Shown here piece by piece: positions 45,567 through 53,520 of a stretch of 53,520 nt of DNA. A program made the position numbers and the translations under genes. Location: NCBI GenBank assembly GCA_028280505.1, contig JANQLO010000055.1:1-53520 (forward strand), read 5' to 3'. The number at the start of each line of letters is the position of its first letter. Position 1 is the stretch's first letter. Under the pieces are notes generated by a model. That model was not told where the DNA came from. It saw only the letters and a program-made list of their open reading frames with translations, and ran no database searches. This DNA comes from Chromatiales bacterium (GTDB taxonomy: Bacteria; Pseudomonadota; Gammaproteobacteria; Chromatiales; Chromatiaceae).

Positions 45567-47024
45567 TCAGGGAACGCGCGGCGGCACATGCGGAAACTCA
45601 CCCAAATACTCGCTTACCCAGATGTCGCCGCTTTGCCGCCGCGCTGCCGGCGTCGTAAAACGGTATCGATAGGACAGTGCGCGCACGTAGCGTGGCCCCT
45701 TATCGGGGAACGGGTTGTGCGAGAGCAGGCCGGTGACACTCGGCGAGTTTTGATGCAGTCGCCACAGAAAGGCCTCGAACCAGGGCCGCATGAACGGGTG
45801 CTGTGACGGAACGAACCAGATCATCCAGTCCAGTCGCGGATGCAGCGGTACGATGAACGCCGGTCGTTCCTTCGTGTCGTTCGGTTTGTATCGAAAACGA
45901 TAGGCCTGCCAGTGAATGCCGTCGTCGCTGCCTTCGATCACCAGTTCGTGACGTTCGGTCTGCATGTTGGGAAACACATGGTAGGCATTGCCGAGCCCCC
46001 AGCCCCGCACCCAGTTCGCCGGTGCATGCCAAGTGGTTTGCGGGCGTGTGCCGGCGACGAATTCGTAGGCGGCATAGACACTGGTCGAGACGAGGGCGAT
46101 AGCGAAGAAAGGGAGTATCGATATCCCCGCGAGCGACACGCCACGCCGTGACGTCGCTCGATCGGATCGGCCCGGAACGAACGATCGGATCGCGCGGTCG
46201 TCGAGCAAAAACAGACACAGGGCGATCGTGAGCAAATTGATGAAGTTGTGATTACTGGTCGCGATGATCAACAGCTGAATCAGAATGGTCGCGAAAGCGG
46301 CGAACAGCCGAAAGGGGCGCGGCAGAAAAATAAAAAACGGCACGATCAGTTCGACGAACAGCGTGAATCCCGTGCCGGTGCGCAGCAACCAGTCCGGCAG
46401 ATGGTGGGCATACCAGGAACCCATGTGGGGCAACGGCTGGGTTTCGAAGTAATAGCGCAGCGTGGTCAGGTTGCGCCAGGTGGGGTCTTCGCTGAGCAGC
46501 TTCGACAAGCCGGACAGGAAGCGCAGCCGAAACAGCAACCAATGAAACAGGAACAGCAGTAAGCGGTTGGGACCGGTCGCGGCGAGAAAGATCGACAGGA
46601 AACCGGCTTCGAATAACAGGTATTCCCACTGAAAGTTGAAAAAGGTCTGGCCGACACGGAACAACGACAGATAGAGCGCGAACAACACGATGGTCGACAG
46701 CAGCGGCCGCCAACCGACGAGTAGCATCACGGCGAAGAAGCAGCCGGCATAAGCTGCCGCGAGCAGCGCCATGTCGCTGTGGTTGAACCAGAACAGGGTG
46801 GGGAAGCGCAGCCAGGCGATTTGCCCGAATCGTTGTTCCAGGCCGTTGAGGTATCGCTCGGCCGGCAAGATGCCTTGCTCACCGACCAGCCCGGTGATTT
46901 CGAGCGCCGTCGAGATGAAGGCCGCCAGATAGATCAGGGCCAGCAGTCGCAGGAACCAGCGGCTGACCGCCAGATAACGGTCGTCGGTTTTCAGCAGAAA
47001 GGCAAAAGGGCTTGTGAGACTCAC
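45567..47024 (-). CDS. Lipase maturation factor-family membrane protein
   Basis: This 485-residue polytopic protein has about nine hydrophobic segments in its first 335 residues. It then has a soluble domain (about 340-485) with the family wording HELVIEGSDDGIHWQAYRFR and PLHPRLDWMIWFVPSQHPFM, as in lipase maturation factor 1-like (LMF1/HTTM) proteins. The eukaryotic relative helps fold lipases in the endoplasmic reticulum; the bacterial role is not established. FQWEYLLFEAGFLSIFL is a conserved core segment. Its place just downstream of a type II secretion operon, which often exports lipases, is suggestive only. It is convergent with gspM. Confidence 0.85.
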   Translation of the reverse strand: MSLTSPFAFLLKTDDRYLAVSRWFLRLLALIYLAAFISTALEITGLVGEQGILPAERYLNGLEQRFGQIAWLRFPTLFWFNHSDMALLAAAYAGCFFAVMLLVGWRPLLSTIVLFALYLSLFRVGQTFFNFQWEYLLFEAGFLSIFLAATGPNRLLLFLFHWLLFRLRFLSGLSKLLSEDPTWRNLTTLRYYFETQPLPHMGSWYAHHLPDWLLRTGTGFTLFVELIVPFFIFLPRPFRLFAAFATILIQLLIIATSNHNFINLLTIALCLFLLDDRAIRSFVPGRSDRATSRRGVSLAGISILPFFAIALVSTSVYAAYEFVAGTRPQTTWHAPANWVRGWGLGNAYHVFPNMQTERHELVIEGSDDGIHWQAYRFRYKPNDTKERPAFIVPLHPRLDWMIWFVPSQHPFMRPWFEAFLWRLHQNSPSVTGLLSHNPFPDKGPRYVRALSYRYRFTTPAARRQSGDIWVSEYLGEFPHVPPRVP

Positions 47025-47220
47025 CGGGATCTCGATTGGCCGCCTGGTTTCGTCGACGATCTAACAGGCCTGAATCCGTGCTGTCCAGTCGCAGCTTTTC
47101 TGTCGCCGCACCCGATCGGCACCGCTGCCCGGCTATGTCGGAAAAATTTACAATTTAATAAATCACTTTAAGTTTGGCGTCGCCTAAGTCGTTGAGTTTT
47201 CACGGTCCGGGTGTCGGGGC
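47025..47220. promoter_or_regulatory. Divergent promoter region
   Basis: This spacer lies between divergent genes. An A/T-rich patch around 47139-47172 contrasts with its G/C-rich surroundings and probably holds the promoter for the lytic transglycosylase gene. No operator motif was recognised. Confidence 0.4.
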
Positions 47221-48045
47221 ATGGATTCTGCTTTCGCGGGGTTCATGCGTTTTCTTTCATTCAAATCAGGGCACTCGGTACGGGTTCTTTTGCTCAGCCT
47301 GCTGCTGGGCAATGTTGCGGTAGCGGCGACCTTACCGACTTCGGCGCAATGGACCGAAGAGGGCCTGCGCTATCTGCATGGCGAGGGTGTCGGCCGCGAT
47401 ACCGATCGCGCGGTGGTCTACTTGTGCGCCGCCGCGGTTCGAAACAATGCCAGGGCCGCCTTCGAACTCGGTTGGCTGTATCTCGAAGGGCGCGGCGTAC
47501 TCCGACGCGAAGGTCTCGCGCTGGCCTGGTTCGAGCGTGCCGCTGAACTGGGCGAATCGACACCGGAAAAGCTGATGGCCAGTCTGCGTTCGGTGAAGGC
47601 CGACCCGAGAGCCTGTGTGGACAGTCGTGGCCAGGATCTGGAATTGGGCAAGCCCAGGCGTGCTGAACTCGCGGTGGCGATCTACGAGCTGGCGCCGACC
47701 TTCGAACTCGATCCGGCGCTGGTGTTGGAGGTCGTGCGGGCCGAGTCGAATTTCAACCCGCGGGCGAAGTCGCACAAGGGCGCCCTGGGTCTGATGCAGT
47801 TGATCCCCGCGACGGCGCGTCGCTTCAACGTCGAGGATCCTTTCGAACCCGTGCAGAATTTGCGCGGTGGCATGGCTTATCTACGTTGGCTGTTGGAACA
47901 CTTCGACGGCGATTTGAAATTGACCCTCGCCGGTTACAACGCCGGCGAAGGTGCCGTGGCCCGGCACGGCGGCGTGCCGCCCTACGCCGAGACGCGCGCC
48001 TACGTGCAACGCATCCTCACGCGTTACCAGAACAGCAAAGCCTGA
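47221..48045 (+). CDS. Lytic transglycosylase with Sel1 repeats
   Basis: This 274-residue exported peptidoglycan-cleaving enzyme has a signal segment near residues 19-37 (VRVLLLSLLLGNVAVAATLP). Sel1-like repeats follow (GLRYLHGEGVGRDTDRAVVY, FELGWLYLEGRGVLRREGLA; about 45-115). An SLT domain lies at about 150-270, with catalytic Glu in RAESNFNPRAKSHKGALGLM and then LAGYNAGEGAVARHGGVPPY. It cleaves the MurNAc-GlcNAc bond to leave anhydro-MurNAc. ATG 47245 is an alternative start giving a more standard signal peptide. Confidence 0.92.
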   Translation: MDSAFAGFMRFLSFKSGHSVRVLLLSLLLGNVAVAATLPTSAQWTEEGLRYLHGEGVGRDTDRAVVYLCAAAVRNNARAAFELGWLYLEGRGVLRREGLALAWFERAAELGESTPEKLMASLRSVKADPRACVDSRGQDLELGKPRRAELAVAIYELAPTFELDPALVLEVVRAESNFNPRAKSHKGALGLMQLIPATARRFNVEDPFEPVQNLRGGMAYLRWLLEHFDGDLKLTLAGYNAGEGAVARHGGVPPYAETRAYVQRILTRYQNSKA

Positions 48046-48091
48046 ACCATCAAATAATCGTCAAACAAACAACCGTCGAACAAACGGTGGC

Positions 48092-48616
48092 TCAGTATCT
48101 GCCGTGTTGTTTGCTGATGTAATTGGTCATCTCGACATACTGGCTGTTCATCTTGCCGAGAATACGGTGCGCCGCCCGTACGATGGTACGCATGACCTGG
48201 TACACCAGTTCGGGATCGGTCGAGATCAGTCCTTCCAGGCTGGCGCGGTCCAGCGTGAGCAACTCGCACCGGGTGAGTGCGCGGATGCCGGCGCTGTGAC
48301 TGACACCGTCGACGAACCCCAGGATGCCGGCCATATCACCGTCGTGCAGCAGCTGTAACGTGACGAAATCACCGCCGCCGGTCGGTTTGAAAACCTCGAG
48401 ACTGCCGCTGACCACCACATAGAGGGTGTCGTCGGTATGGCCTTCGTCGAGCAGGGGCGAGCCGGCCTCCAGGCCAATGACGCTGGCGACATTGGCGAGG
48501 CTTGCGCATTGCGCATCGCTGATATCCAGGCCGAGTGGTGATTCTCTTATGGCGCGTGCGCTGACGACACCGGTCTCGCTTGGGCTGTTCACTGCGCTTC
48601 CTCCATGCTCGTTCAT
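48092..48616 (-). CDS. Cyclic nucleotide-binding domain protein without HTH
   Basis: This 174-residue protein has a single CRP-like cNMP-binding domain (about residues 30-145; LEAGSPLLDEGHTDDTLYVV, VSGSLEVFKPTGGGDFVTLQ, LLHDGDMAGILGFVDG). A helical tail holds YQVMRTIVRAAHRILGKMNS. No DNA-binding domain follows, so it probably senses a ligand and signals through a protein partner. The usual arginine of the cAMP phosphate cassette is not obvious, so cAMP binding is uncertain. ATG 48616 is chosen by domain fit. An FNR-like palindrome lies 71 bp upstream of the start. Confidence 0.85.
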   Translation of the reverse strand: MNEHGGSAVNSPSETGVVSARAIRESPLGLDISDAQCASLANVASVIGLEAGSPLLDEGHTDDTLYVVVSGSLEVFKPTGGGDFVTLQLLHDGDMAGILGFVDGVSHSAGIRALTRCELLTLDRASLEGLISTDPELVYQVMRTIVRAAHRILGKMNSQYVEMTNYISKQHGRY

Positions 48617-48686
48617 GTTCGCGATTCTCATCCCAAGTATAGTGAATAGCCCTCCCGAACCGTCTGCTTGCATGCCTTCGAATATC

Positions 48687-48700
48687 TTGCCCCGGGTCAA
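48687..48700. promoter_or_regulatory. FNR-like palindrome upstream of the cNMP-binding gene
   Basis: TTGCCCCGGGTCAA differs by one base from the perfect palindrome TTGACCCGGGTCAA at 52501. It lies 71-84 bp before the start of the divergent minus-strand gene and 118 bp before the PilZ gene, so it could serve either. Confidence 0.4.
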
Positions 48701-48817
48701 AAAAACGCATTAATTCATCTGCCCCTAGGGTATTCCCCAGTTACCCGTTCCGTCGTTTGGTCATAAACCTGAAGCACAAAAGCAATATTGCCGGCTCGAC
48801 CGGCGGGGAGGGGGAGC

Positions 48818-49261
48818 GTGGGCGAGCGACGAAGCGAGCCGAGAATCGCTTTTCGACATGATGTCGATATTTATTGCACCCGGCAGTCTTCGGCCAGGCA
48901 TTGCTGGATCAGCAATCTGAGTTTGGGTGGTTTGTACGCCAACGACGCCGTTTGGCTGCGACCGGGCGAGACGTTGCGTATCGCCTTGGGGAGGCCCGAG
49001 CGGCATGATCTGGTGATCGAGGGCACGGTCGTCCATCAGGGTTCCGGGGGTGCCGGTGTCGCGTTCGATGTCGCGCATCCCGAGCAACAGGCGCGCCTGC
49101 GCGCGATGTTGACGCCGGGTTGGGACGGTGAAAACTTGCTGGACGGCGTGGTCGAGATGGCGCCCTGGTATCGCCAGGCCGATTTGGTCGGCTGGATGCG
49201 ACTGACCGCCTTGGTTACGGGGTGGCAACGGCAATTGCGGTTCAGGCACTGGTGGCACTGA
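48818..49261 (+). CDS. PilZ domain protein (c-di-GMP binding)
   Basis: This 147-residue protein starts at GTG 48818, chosen because GGGGAGGGGGA lies just upstream; a frame open from 48788 lacks this. The c-di-GMP motifs are RRSEPR (RxxxR type, residues about 4-9) and NLSLGGLY ([D/N]xSxxG, near 33-40). The beta-barrel is followed by a helical tail ending in an aromatic RHWWH. PilZ proteins switch motility, polysaccharide or secretion functions when c-di-GMP binds; no target gene is evident. The end overlaps the convergent membrane protein gene by 20 bases. Confidence 0.9.
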   Translation: MGERRSEPRIAFRHDVDIYCTRQSSARHCWISNLSLGGLYANDAVWLRPGETLRIALGRPERHDLVIEGTVVHQGSGGAGVAFDVAHPEQQARLRAMLTPGWDGENLLDGVVEMAPWYRQADLVGWMRLTALVTGWQRQLRFRHWWH

Positions 49262-51660
49262 CGGCTTGCCGATGGCGCGGCAGGGCCAGCGGCAGCAACA
49301 GATAGGCCGCGACTGCGGTCAACACCAGGCCGCTGAAGCCCCATGTCAGCGCATACAACGGCGCACCGGCGGCGCTGATGACCGAGGCACAGCCGTTGAT
49401 CCCCCACGCCCAACCGATGGAGCCGGGACTGATGCTGCCGAATCGCCGCAGACCGAGCGAGAAAGGGACGCCCATCGCCAGCGCCAAAGGCGCAATCAGG
49501 ACGAGCACGATTGCGATACGGAGCGCCAGGTGTTGGTCTGCGAGACGGTTGAGCAACCCGGGCAATAGCAGCACGTAGGCGATACCCATCAATGCAATCG
49601 TCCATACCGCGATGCGAAGCGCGGTATGTTCGTGCCCCTCGTCCAGCCGTTGTGCCGACAGGCTGCCGAGGCCGGCAAAGAACAGAAACGATGCCAGTAC
49701 GATGACGGTCGCGAAAAGTGGCTGGTCGAGAAAGAGTTGCAGGTGCTGGATGAGCCCGAGTTCGACGAACAGAAACGCGATGCCGGTCAGGCCGAAGTAA
49801 ACCAGCACTCGAAGGCGTATCGACGATTCGGGCATTGCGGCGGTCTCGCGGCGTACCGCGATCAACGGCAGCAGGATGAGTATCACGCTGAATAAACCGG
49901 CCACCAGCAACGTCAGGGATGCAGCGAGTAGCGCAATGTCTATCTGGCGTGCGTGATCCGGTTGATTGCCGCGCATGGCCTCACGTATCTGAGACCAGCT
50001 GGAGAAGCGGTAGGGAAAAGGCCGGTCGTCGCTGGCGCCCGAATAATCGTAGGGTCCGACCGGTTCGTCGTTCAGGATGCGTTTGGCGGTGAGATGATAG
50101 TGCGCGATGTTCAATTGTTGGAAGCGGTTGACCTCCTCGGCCTTGATACCGGGTAGCCAGACCGGATCGAAGCCGTATCGGTCGGCAAAAGCGCGTGTCG
50201 TTGCGATCTGTGCCGGCGTGAATGTCTTTTGTTTCGCCAACAGTAAGAAACGCTGCCAGCCGCGCAGCAGAATGACGTGTTCAGCCGGGTTCGCTGCCCG
50301 CTTGTCCGGCCAGAAGATCGCGCACGCTTCGCAACAGACGCATCGATAACCTGGGCGGTAGACGGGTGTCGCCCTGGAACATCAGGATGCCGTCGTCCGC
50401 GAGGTGTTTGAAGTAGCCGGCGACGGCCTCCCGGCTGAGGTCGAAATCGACGTTCAGGGCATCCAGGCCTGCGATGTCGACCGCGATGTCCAGACCGATC
50501 AGATCGAAGGCCTGATGTTCGGCGGCCATGAAACCGCGTGCGGTCTGATTGCGCCAATGCACGCGTGTCGGATCGCATATCGTCTCGCCGAGTGCCCGAA
50601 AACGCCCGCAGGTCAATGCGATGAGCTGGGGGTTCGGCTCGATGGCGGTGACGCGGTCGGCGCCCAATGCCAGGGCCTGATGGATCCCGAAGCCGGTACC
50701 GGCGTTGAGCAGGGCGACGTCGGGTCGGTCGAGCAAACGGTAGGGCAGCGCGGACAGCATGTCGCCGAGAAACCGGGCATTGACATCGCTATCCCCGGCA
50801 TCGAGCAGGGTGCCGCGAAGATCGCCGTCGACGAATACCGTCGGTTGCGCCGGTGGGGTCACGGTGCTGTGCAGACTGAGTCCGGGCGCATAGCGTGTGG
50901 GCACCCGGGTATTGCGCACGACACTCGAGGTGCCGCTGATTCCGCTTTGCCGGTGCACCAGTTCGGCACCGACCACATTGAGGCTGCGTGCCAAATCCTT
51001 GTAAGGTGCCGGCGCGATGTCGGGACGCACCGCCAGCCACAGTGCGCCGAGCAGCACGGCGCCCGTCAAACCGGTGGTCCACGGGTGCCAATGCAACTGC
51101 CACGCGACACGCAGCGCGGCCAATACGCCGCCGAACGTGATGCCGAGTAAAACGTCGATGGGGTGTAGGAAGGCGAGTGCGGCCGTCAACAGCATCGCAC
51201 CGAGCGCGGCGCCGATCAGATCGGTGCCATAGACGCGCGGGATGAGGTCGCGGAACTTCGCCAGCGTCAGACCGATACAATTCGCCGCGGCGAACAACGG
51301 CACCGCCAGTACCAGGAAGGTCGCCGCGAGGCGCACGAGCTGTGCGGGGTCCTCGGTGAGTGCCTGCGGATCGAATTGCAGTTTCTGGGCGAGCTGGATA
51401 CACAAGACGGCGCCGAGCGAGAACAACAAGGCGTTGACGACAAACGCCGGTACGAACCGTCGCCGCAGGCGTTCACCGAAAATCGCCAGGAAACTGCCGC
51501 TGGCGCCATAGCCGAGTAACGCCAGGCTGACGACCGTCGCCACGAGTTGATGCCAGTGCACCATGGCGAACACGCGCGTGAGCAGGATTTCGTAGGCCAG
51601 CGCGGATGCTGAAATCATGCCGACCGCGAACAGCGGTGCGACAAGCGTTTTCGGGGCCAT
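49242..51660 (-). pseudogene. Spermidine synthase-like membrane protein, frameshifted
   Basis: Two frames form one expected protein of about 800 residues. The first (51660-50281, 459 residues) has N-terminal membrane segments (FAVGMISASALAYEILLTRV) and a methyltransferase-like fold (VALLNAGTGFGIHQALALGA, VTAIEPNPQLIALTCGRF). The second continues out of phase (HVILLRGWQRFLLLAKQKTF, at 50285-50226, then ATG 50240 onward) with seven more hydrophobic segments to 49242. The phases differ by one base near 50285, where the first frame ends AGSEPG-stop. The intact family joins a permease-like part to a polyamine synthase-like domain; its role is unknown. This is either a true mutation or a one-base sequence error. 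Confidence 0.8.
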
Positions 51661-51677
51661 CCTCGGTGCAATCTTGG

Positions 51678-52415
51678 TTAACGCTGACCGGTCAGCGGAA
51701 CGAAGGTTACCGCCATCAGTTCGCGCGTCGTGACTTTACCTTCCTCGTCTTTGTTGACCATGACCAGCTTCTGGGTGAGATAGCGACTGCCGACCGGGAT
51801 CAGCATGCGTCCGCCCGGTTTCAGCTGTCGGATCAACGGCGGCGGTATATGTTCACTGGCGGCGGTAACGATAATGGCGTCGAACGGCGCTTCGGTGTCC
51901 CAGCCGAAATAGCCGTCCCCGATGCGTGTCCGTACCGACCGGTGACCCTGCCGGTCCAGCGTGCGTCGTGCACGCTCGCCGAGCGGTTCGATGATCTCGA
52001 CGCTGAATACCTTCGTGCCGAGCGCATCGAGCACCGCGGCCTGATAGCCGGAACCGGTGCCGAGTTCGAAGACCTTGTCGCCCGGCCCGACGTTCAACAT
52101 CTCGGTCATGGTCGCGACGATCAGGGGCTGTGAAATCGTTTGGCCGTAACCGATCGGCAACGGCCGGTTGATATAGGCGTTGCGGCGCTGGTCTTCGGGG
52201 ACGAAGGCATGTCGCGGCACGCTTCGCAAAGCGCGTCTGACGGGGTCCGACAAGCGGTCCCAGCCGAGTTCCGAGCGCAGACGGGTGATCTGGAACTCGA
52301 CATCGGCCCAGAGTGCCTGATTCTCGCGTTCGAAGGCTTGGTCGCTTACCGCCGGTGCGCCGGCGAAAAACGCGCCGGTCAGCAAACCGACCAGCATGCG
52401 GTACGACGGTCTCAT
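51678..52415 (-). CDS. Exported protein-L-isoaspartate O-methyltransferase
   Basis: This 245-residue enzyme transfers methyl from S-adenosylmethionine to damaged isoaspartyl residues. Motifs include YGQTISQPLIVATMTEMLNV, the SAM-binding loop KVFELGTGSGYQAAVLDALG, and AIIVTAASEHIPPPLIRQLK with PGGRMLIPVG. Start ATG 52415 has GGAGGG just upstream and yields a signal peptide (RMLVGLLTGAFFAGAPAVS, about 6-26). The repair enzyme would thus act in the periplasm, unlike the cytoplasmic Pcm. Periplasmic members exist, but how SAM would be supplied there is unclear. It lies 17 bp before the split spermidine synthase-like gene on the same strand. Confidence 0.92.
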   Translation of the reverse strand: MRPSYRMLVGLLTGAFFAGAPAVSDQAFERENQALWADVEFQITRLRSELGWDRLSDPVRRALRSVPRHAFVPEDQRRNAYINRPLPIGYGQTISQPLIVATMTEMLNVGPGDKVFELGTGSGYQAAVLDALGTKVFSVEIIEPLGERARRTLDRQGHRSVRTRIGDGYFGWDTEAPFDAIIVTAASEHIPPPLIRQLKPGGRMLIPVGSRYLTQKLVMVNKDEEGKVTTRELMAVTFVPLTGQR

Positions 52416-52500
52416 GGGCCCTCCGACATGGTGATGACGGTGGATGACTCTCAGACTATTAGCGTAGAACGCGGCTGTAAATCGGCATGCCCCGGAGGGT

Positions 52501-52514
52501 TTGACCCGGGTCAA
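52501..52514. promoter_or_regulatory. Perfect FNR-like palindrome upstream of the methyltransferase
   Basis: TTGACCCGGGTCAA is a perfect 14-bp palindrome of the FNR/DNR form TTGAC-N4-GTCAA. It lies 86-99 bp upstream of the methyltransferase start, in a suitable place for an activator. Confidence 0.5.
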
Positions 52515-52532
52515 TCACCCGGGCACCGGGAT

Positions 52533-52967
52533 TCAGGCCAATGACAATACGAAAAGATTGAAAAGCAAAAGCCCAATGGCGACATAACCGAAGGTATCGA
52601 ACAACCGTGTTTTGAATTGCTTGAGTCGCACGAAGCGATTGGCCCACTCGGCGATCTTTTCGGTTTCGCCATTATCGAGCGCGGGGTCGAGATAGACACG
52701 CTGATGCTTGAGTTCGAGCGACTCGACGGCAGCGATCGCCCTCGCCAGCGAAACGCGATACATATGGCCGTCCGGATCCAGGAGTCGGCGCTTGATCAAT
52801 TCATGCGTGTGCATCAACGCAGCATCGCGATCGTTGAAGCGGGCGACATAGCGCAGCCGGTGCCGGGTAGCCCCCGGGTCGGGTTCCGGGGAGACGTCGC
52901 TCAGGTAGAAGCGCACCAGCTCGGGTTTGTCGCGATGCGTCTCTATCGCGAGGAAGCCGTGATCCAT
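52533..52967 (-). CDS. Hypothetical protein with C-terminal membrane anchor
   Basis: This 144-residue protein opens MDHGFLAIETHRDKPELVRF and is soluble for about 120 residues, with a conserved-looking core (RLRYVARFNDRDAALMHTHE, LIKRRLLDPDGHMYRVSLAR). It ends in one hydrophobic helix (LFDTFGYVAIGLLLFNLFVL), giving a tail-anchored arrangement. I do not recognise the family. It is the last well-supported gene in the window and is on the same strand as the methyltransferase, 117 bp upstream of it. Confidence 0.75.
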   Translation of the reverse strand: MDHGFLAIETHRDKPELVRFYLSDVSPEPDPGATRHRLRYVARFNDRDAALMHTHELIKRRLLDPDGHMYRVSLARAIAAVESLELKHQRVYLDPALDNGETEKIAEWANRFVRLKQFKTRLFDTFGYVAIGLLLFNLFVLSLA

Positions 52968-53520
52968 GCCCTATGTCTCAACGTACGGTGATACTTCAAG
53001 TGTGGTCGCCGAATCGGCAGGCGTCCAATCGGTCGAAAAATCGTCAAAAACAAGCAGCTTTTCCGACTTGCCGTAAAGCGCAACGAGAGGTTTGAATTAT
53101 ACGAGAGGCCGGGTTGGCGGTCTGCCGGCAGGCGGATATACGACGACTTCTCCATCCCGAGACAAATCCGGGCTTCGACGCCACCCGGTCCGCCCCCGTC
53201 CTGGCCTGCTCGACACGCTCGCCGGTACCCGGGCCGCGACCGGCGGACAGATGCCCGTCGATGGGTACGAATCGTACCTTTATTGACCTGGGTCAATTTG
53301 CACCGAGGCCGAGGTTCGGTAAGTTTACGCACACAGTTTCATCACCATGGATGGGTTCGCCAATGCTCCCCAACCTCAAGCACTCCACTGCGCAGCTAAT
53401 CTCGTCTGTCGGTGTGAAAGACTGTTCGATGGTTATATCACGCACAGCAGTTACCTTAGCTTCGAAAAAACCGAGTGTTACAGACGCAATTATCTACGGT
53501 TTTGAATGAATATGAAGTTG
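52968..53520. other. Window end, no supported gene
   Basis: Two overlapping short frames near the right edge (ATG 53348, 52 codons; ATG 53363, 48 codons) have no ribosome site and no recognisable product. The region is more A/T-rich towards 53400-53520 and holds one FNR-like palindrome at 53283. A promoter for a gene beyond the window is likely. Confidence 0.5.
53283..53296. promoter_or_regulatory. FNR-like palindrome near the window end
   Basis: TTGACCTGGGTCAA has perfect TTGAC and GTCAA arms around CTGG. It shares TTGACC and GGGTCAA with the 52501 copy. It lies 316 bp from the start of the tail-anchored gene and may serve a gene to the right of the window. Confidence 0.45.

Noticed and set aside
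53348-53509. Two short overlapping frames at the right edge
   Set aside because: No ribosome site, no recognisable product, and both cannot be real.
1-53520. CRISPR arrays, rRNA or tRNA genes
   Set aside because: No regularly spaced repeats and no complete rRNA or tRNA were seen; tmRNA is the only RNA gene supported.

Overview
The window reads as a moderately high-GC gammaproteobacterial chromosome. The evidence is the conserved block ssrA-smpB-(transporter)-ratA-rnfH with convergent bamE and divergent fur, plus an eleven-gene type II secretion operon in gspC-to-gspM order. A Chromatiales-like or sulfur-oxidiser-like lineage is a guess only. The left 22.4 kb is accessory DNA; the right 31 kb is ordinary backbone.

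Accessory region (1-22.4 kb). The extreme left is A/T-rich and decayed: the first codons of an IS3-like transposase, a frameshifted immunity-like relic and a small secreted protein. Next comes a remnant of a Qat-type anti-phage operon. An IS5-family element (1095-2393, target duplication TTAG) splits what looks like the 3' end of qatC, while the TatD-type nuclease gene qatD is intact and overlaps it by ATGA. A 1707-residue protein follows that joins a DEDD-type exonuclease, a RecQ helicase and a UvrD-type helicase in one chain. After it lie a very small AlpA-like DNA-binding protein and, at 9154-9196, an imperfect copy of the DNA at the 3' end of ssrA. The same core lies at 22351-22394, so 9.2-22.4 kb looks like a 13-kb island inserted at ssrA, perhaps one of two tandem islands. 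Its cargo is a gene broken by an in-frame TGA, an AbiEi/AbiEii toxin-antitoxin pair with a clear palindromic operator, a 1754-residue STAND-type NTPase with an N-terminal Cap4-like nuclease domain, and, converging on it, a coupled metallophosphoesterase and HSP90-like ATPase operon. An S24 peptidase-like protein without a DNA-binding domain sits at the ssrA end. No integrase is visible.

Backbone (22.4-34 kb). tmRNA (tag ANDDNYALAA) and smpB form the trans-translation pair. They are followed by a neurotransmitter:sodium symporter-family transporter, ratA, rnfH, bamE and fur. A TAXI-type TRAP transporter cluster comes next: a binding protein, a terminator-like hairpin, a fused permease, an NfsA-like nitroreductase and an orphan DctP-type binding protein. 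Two minus-strand genes follow: a coiled-coil membrane protein and a TPR/retropepsin-like protease.

Secretion and envelope region (34.8-53.5 kb). gspC-D-E-F-G-H-I-J-K-L-M encodes a type II secretion machine; gspA, B, N and O are absent here. Then come a lipase maturation factor-family membrane protein, a Sel1-repeat lytic transglycosylase, a cyclic-nucleotide-binding protein, a PilZ protein, a spermidine synthase-like membrane protein split by a frameshift, an exported protein-L-isoaspartate methyltransferase and a tail-anchored hypothetical protein. Three copies of a 14-bp FNR-like palindrome (48.7, 52.5 and 53.3 kb) may tie part of this region to one CRP/FNR-type regulator.
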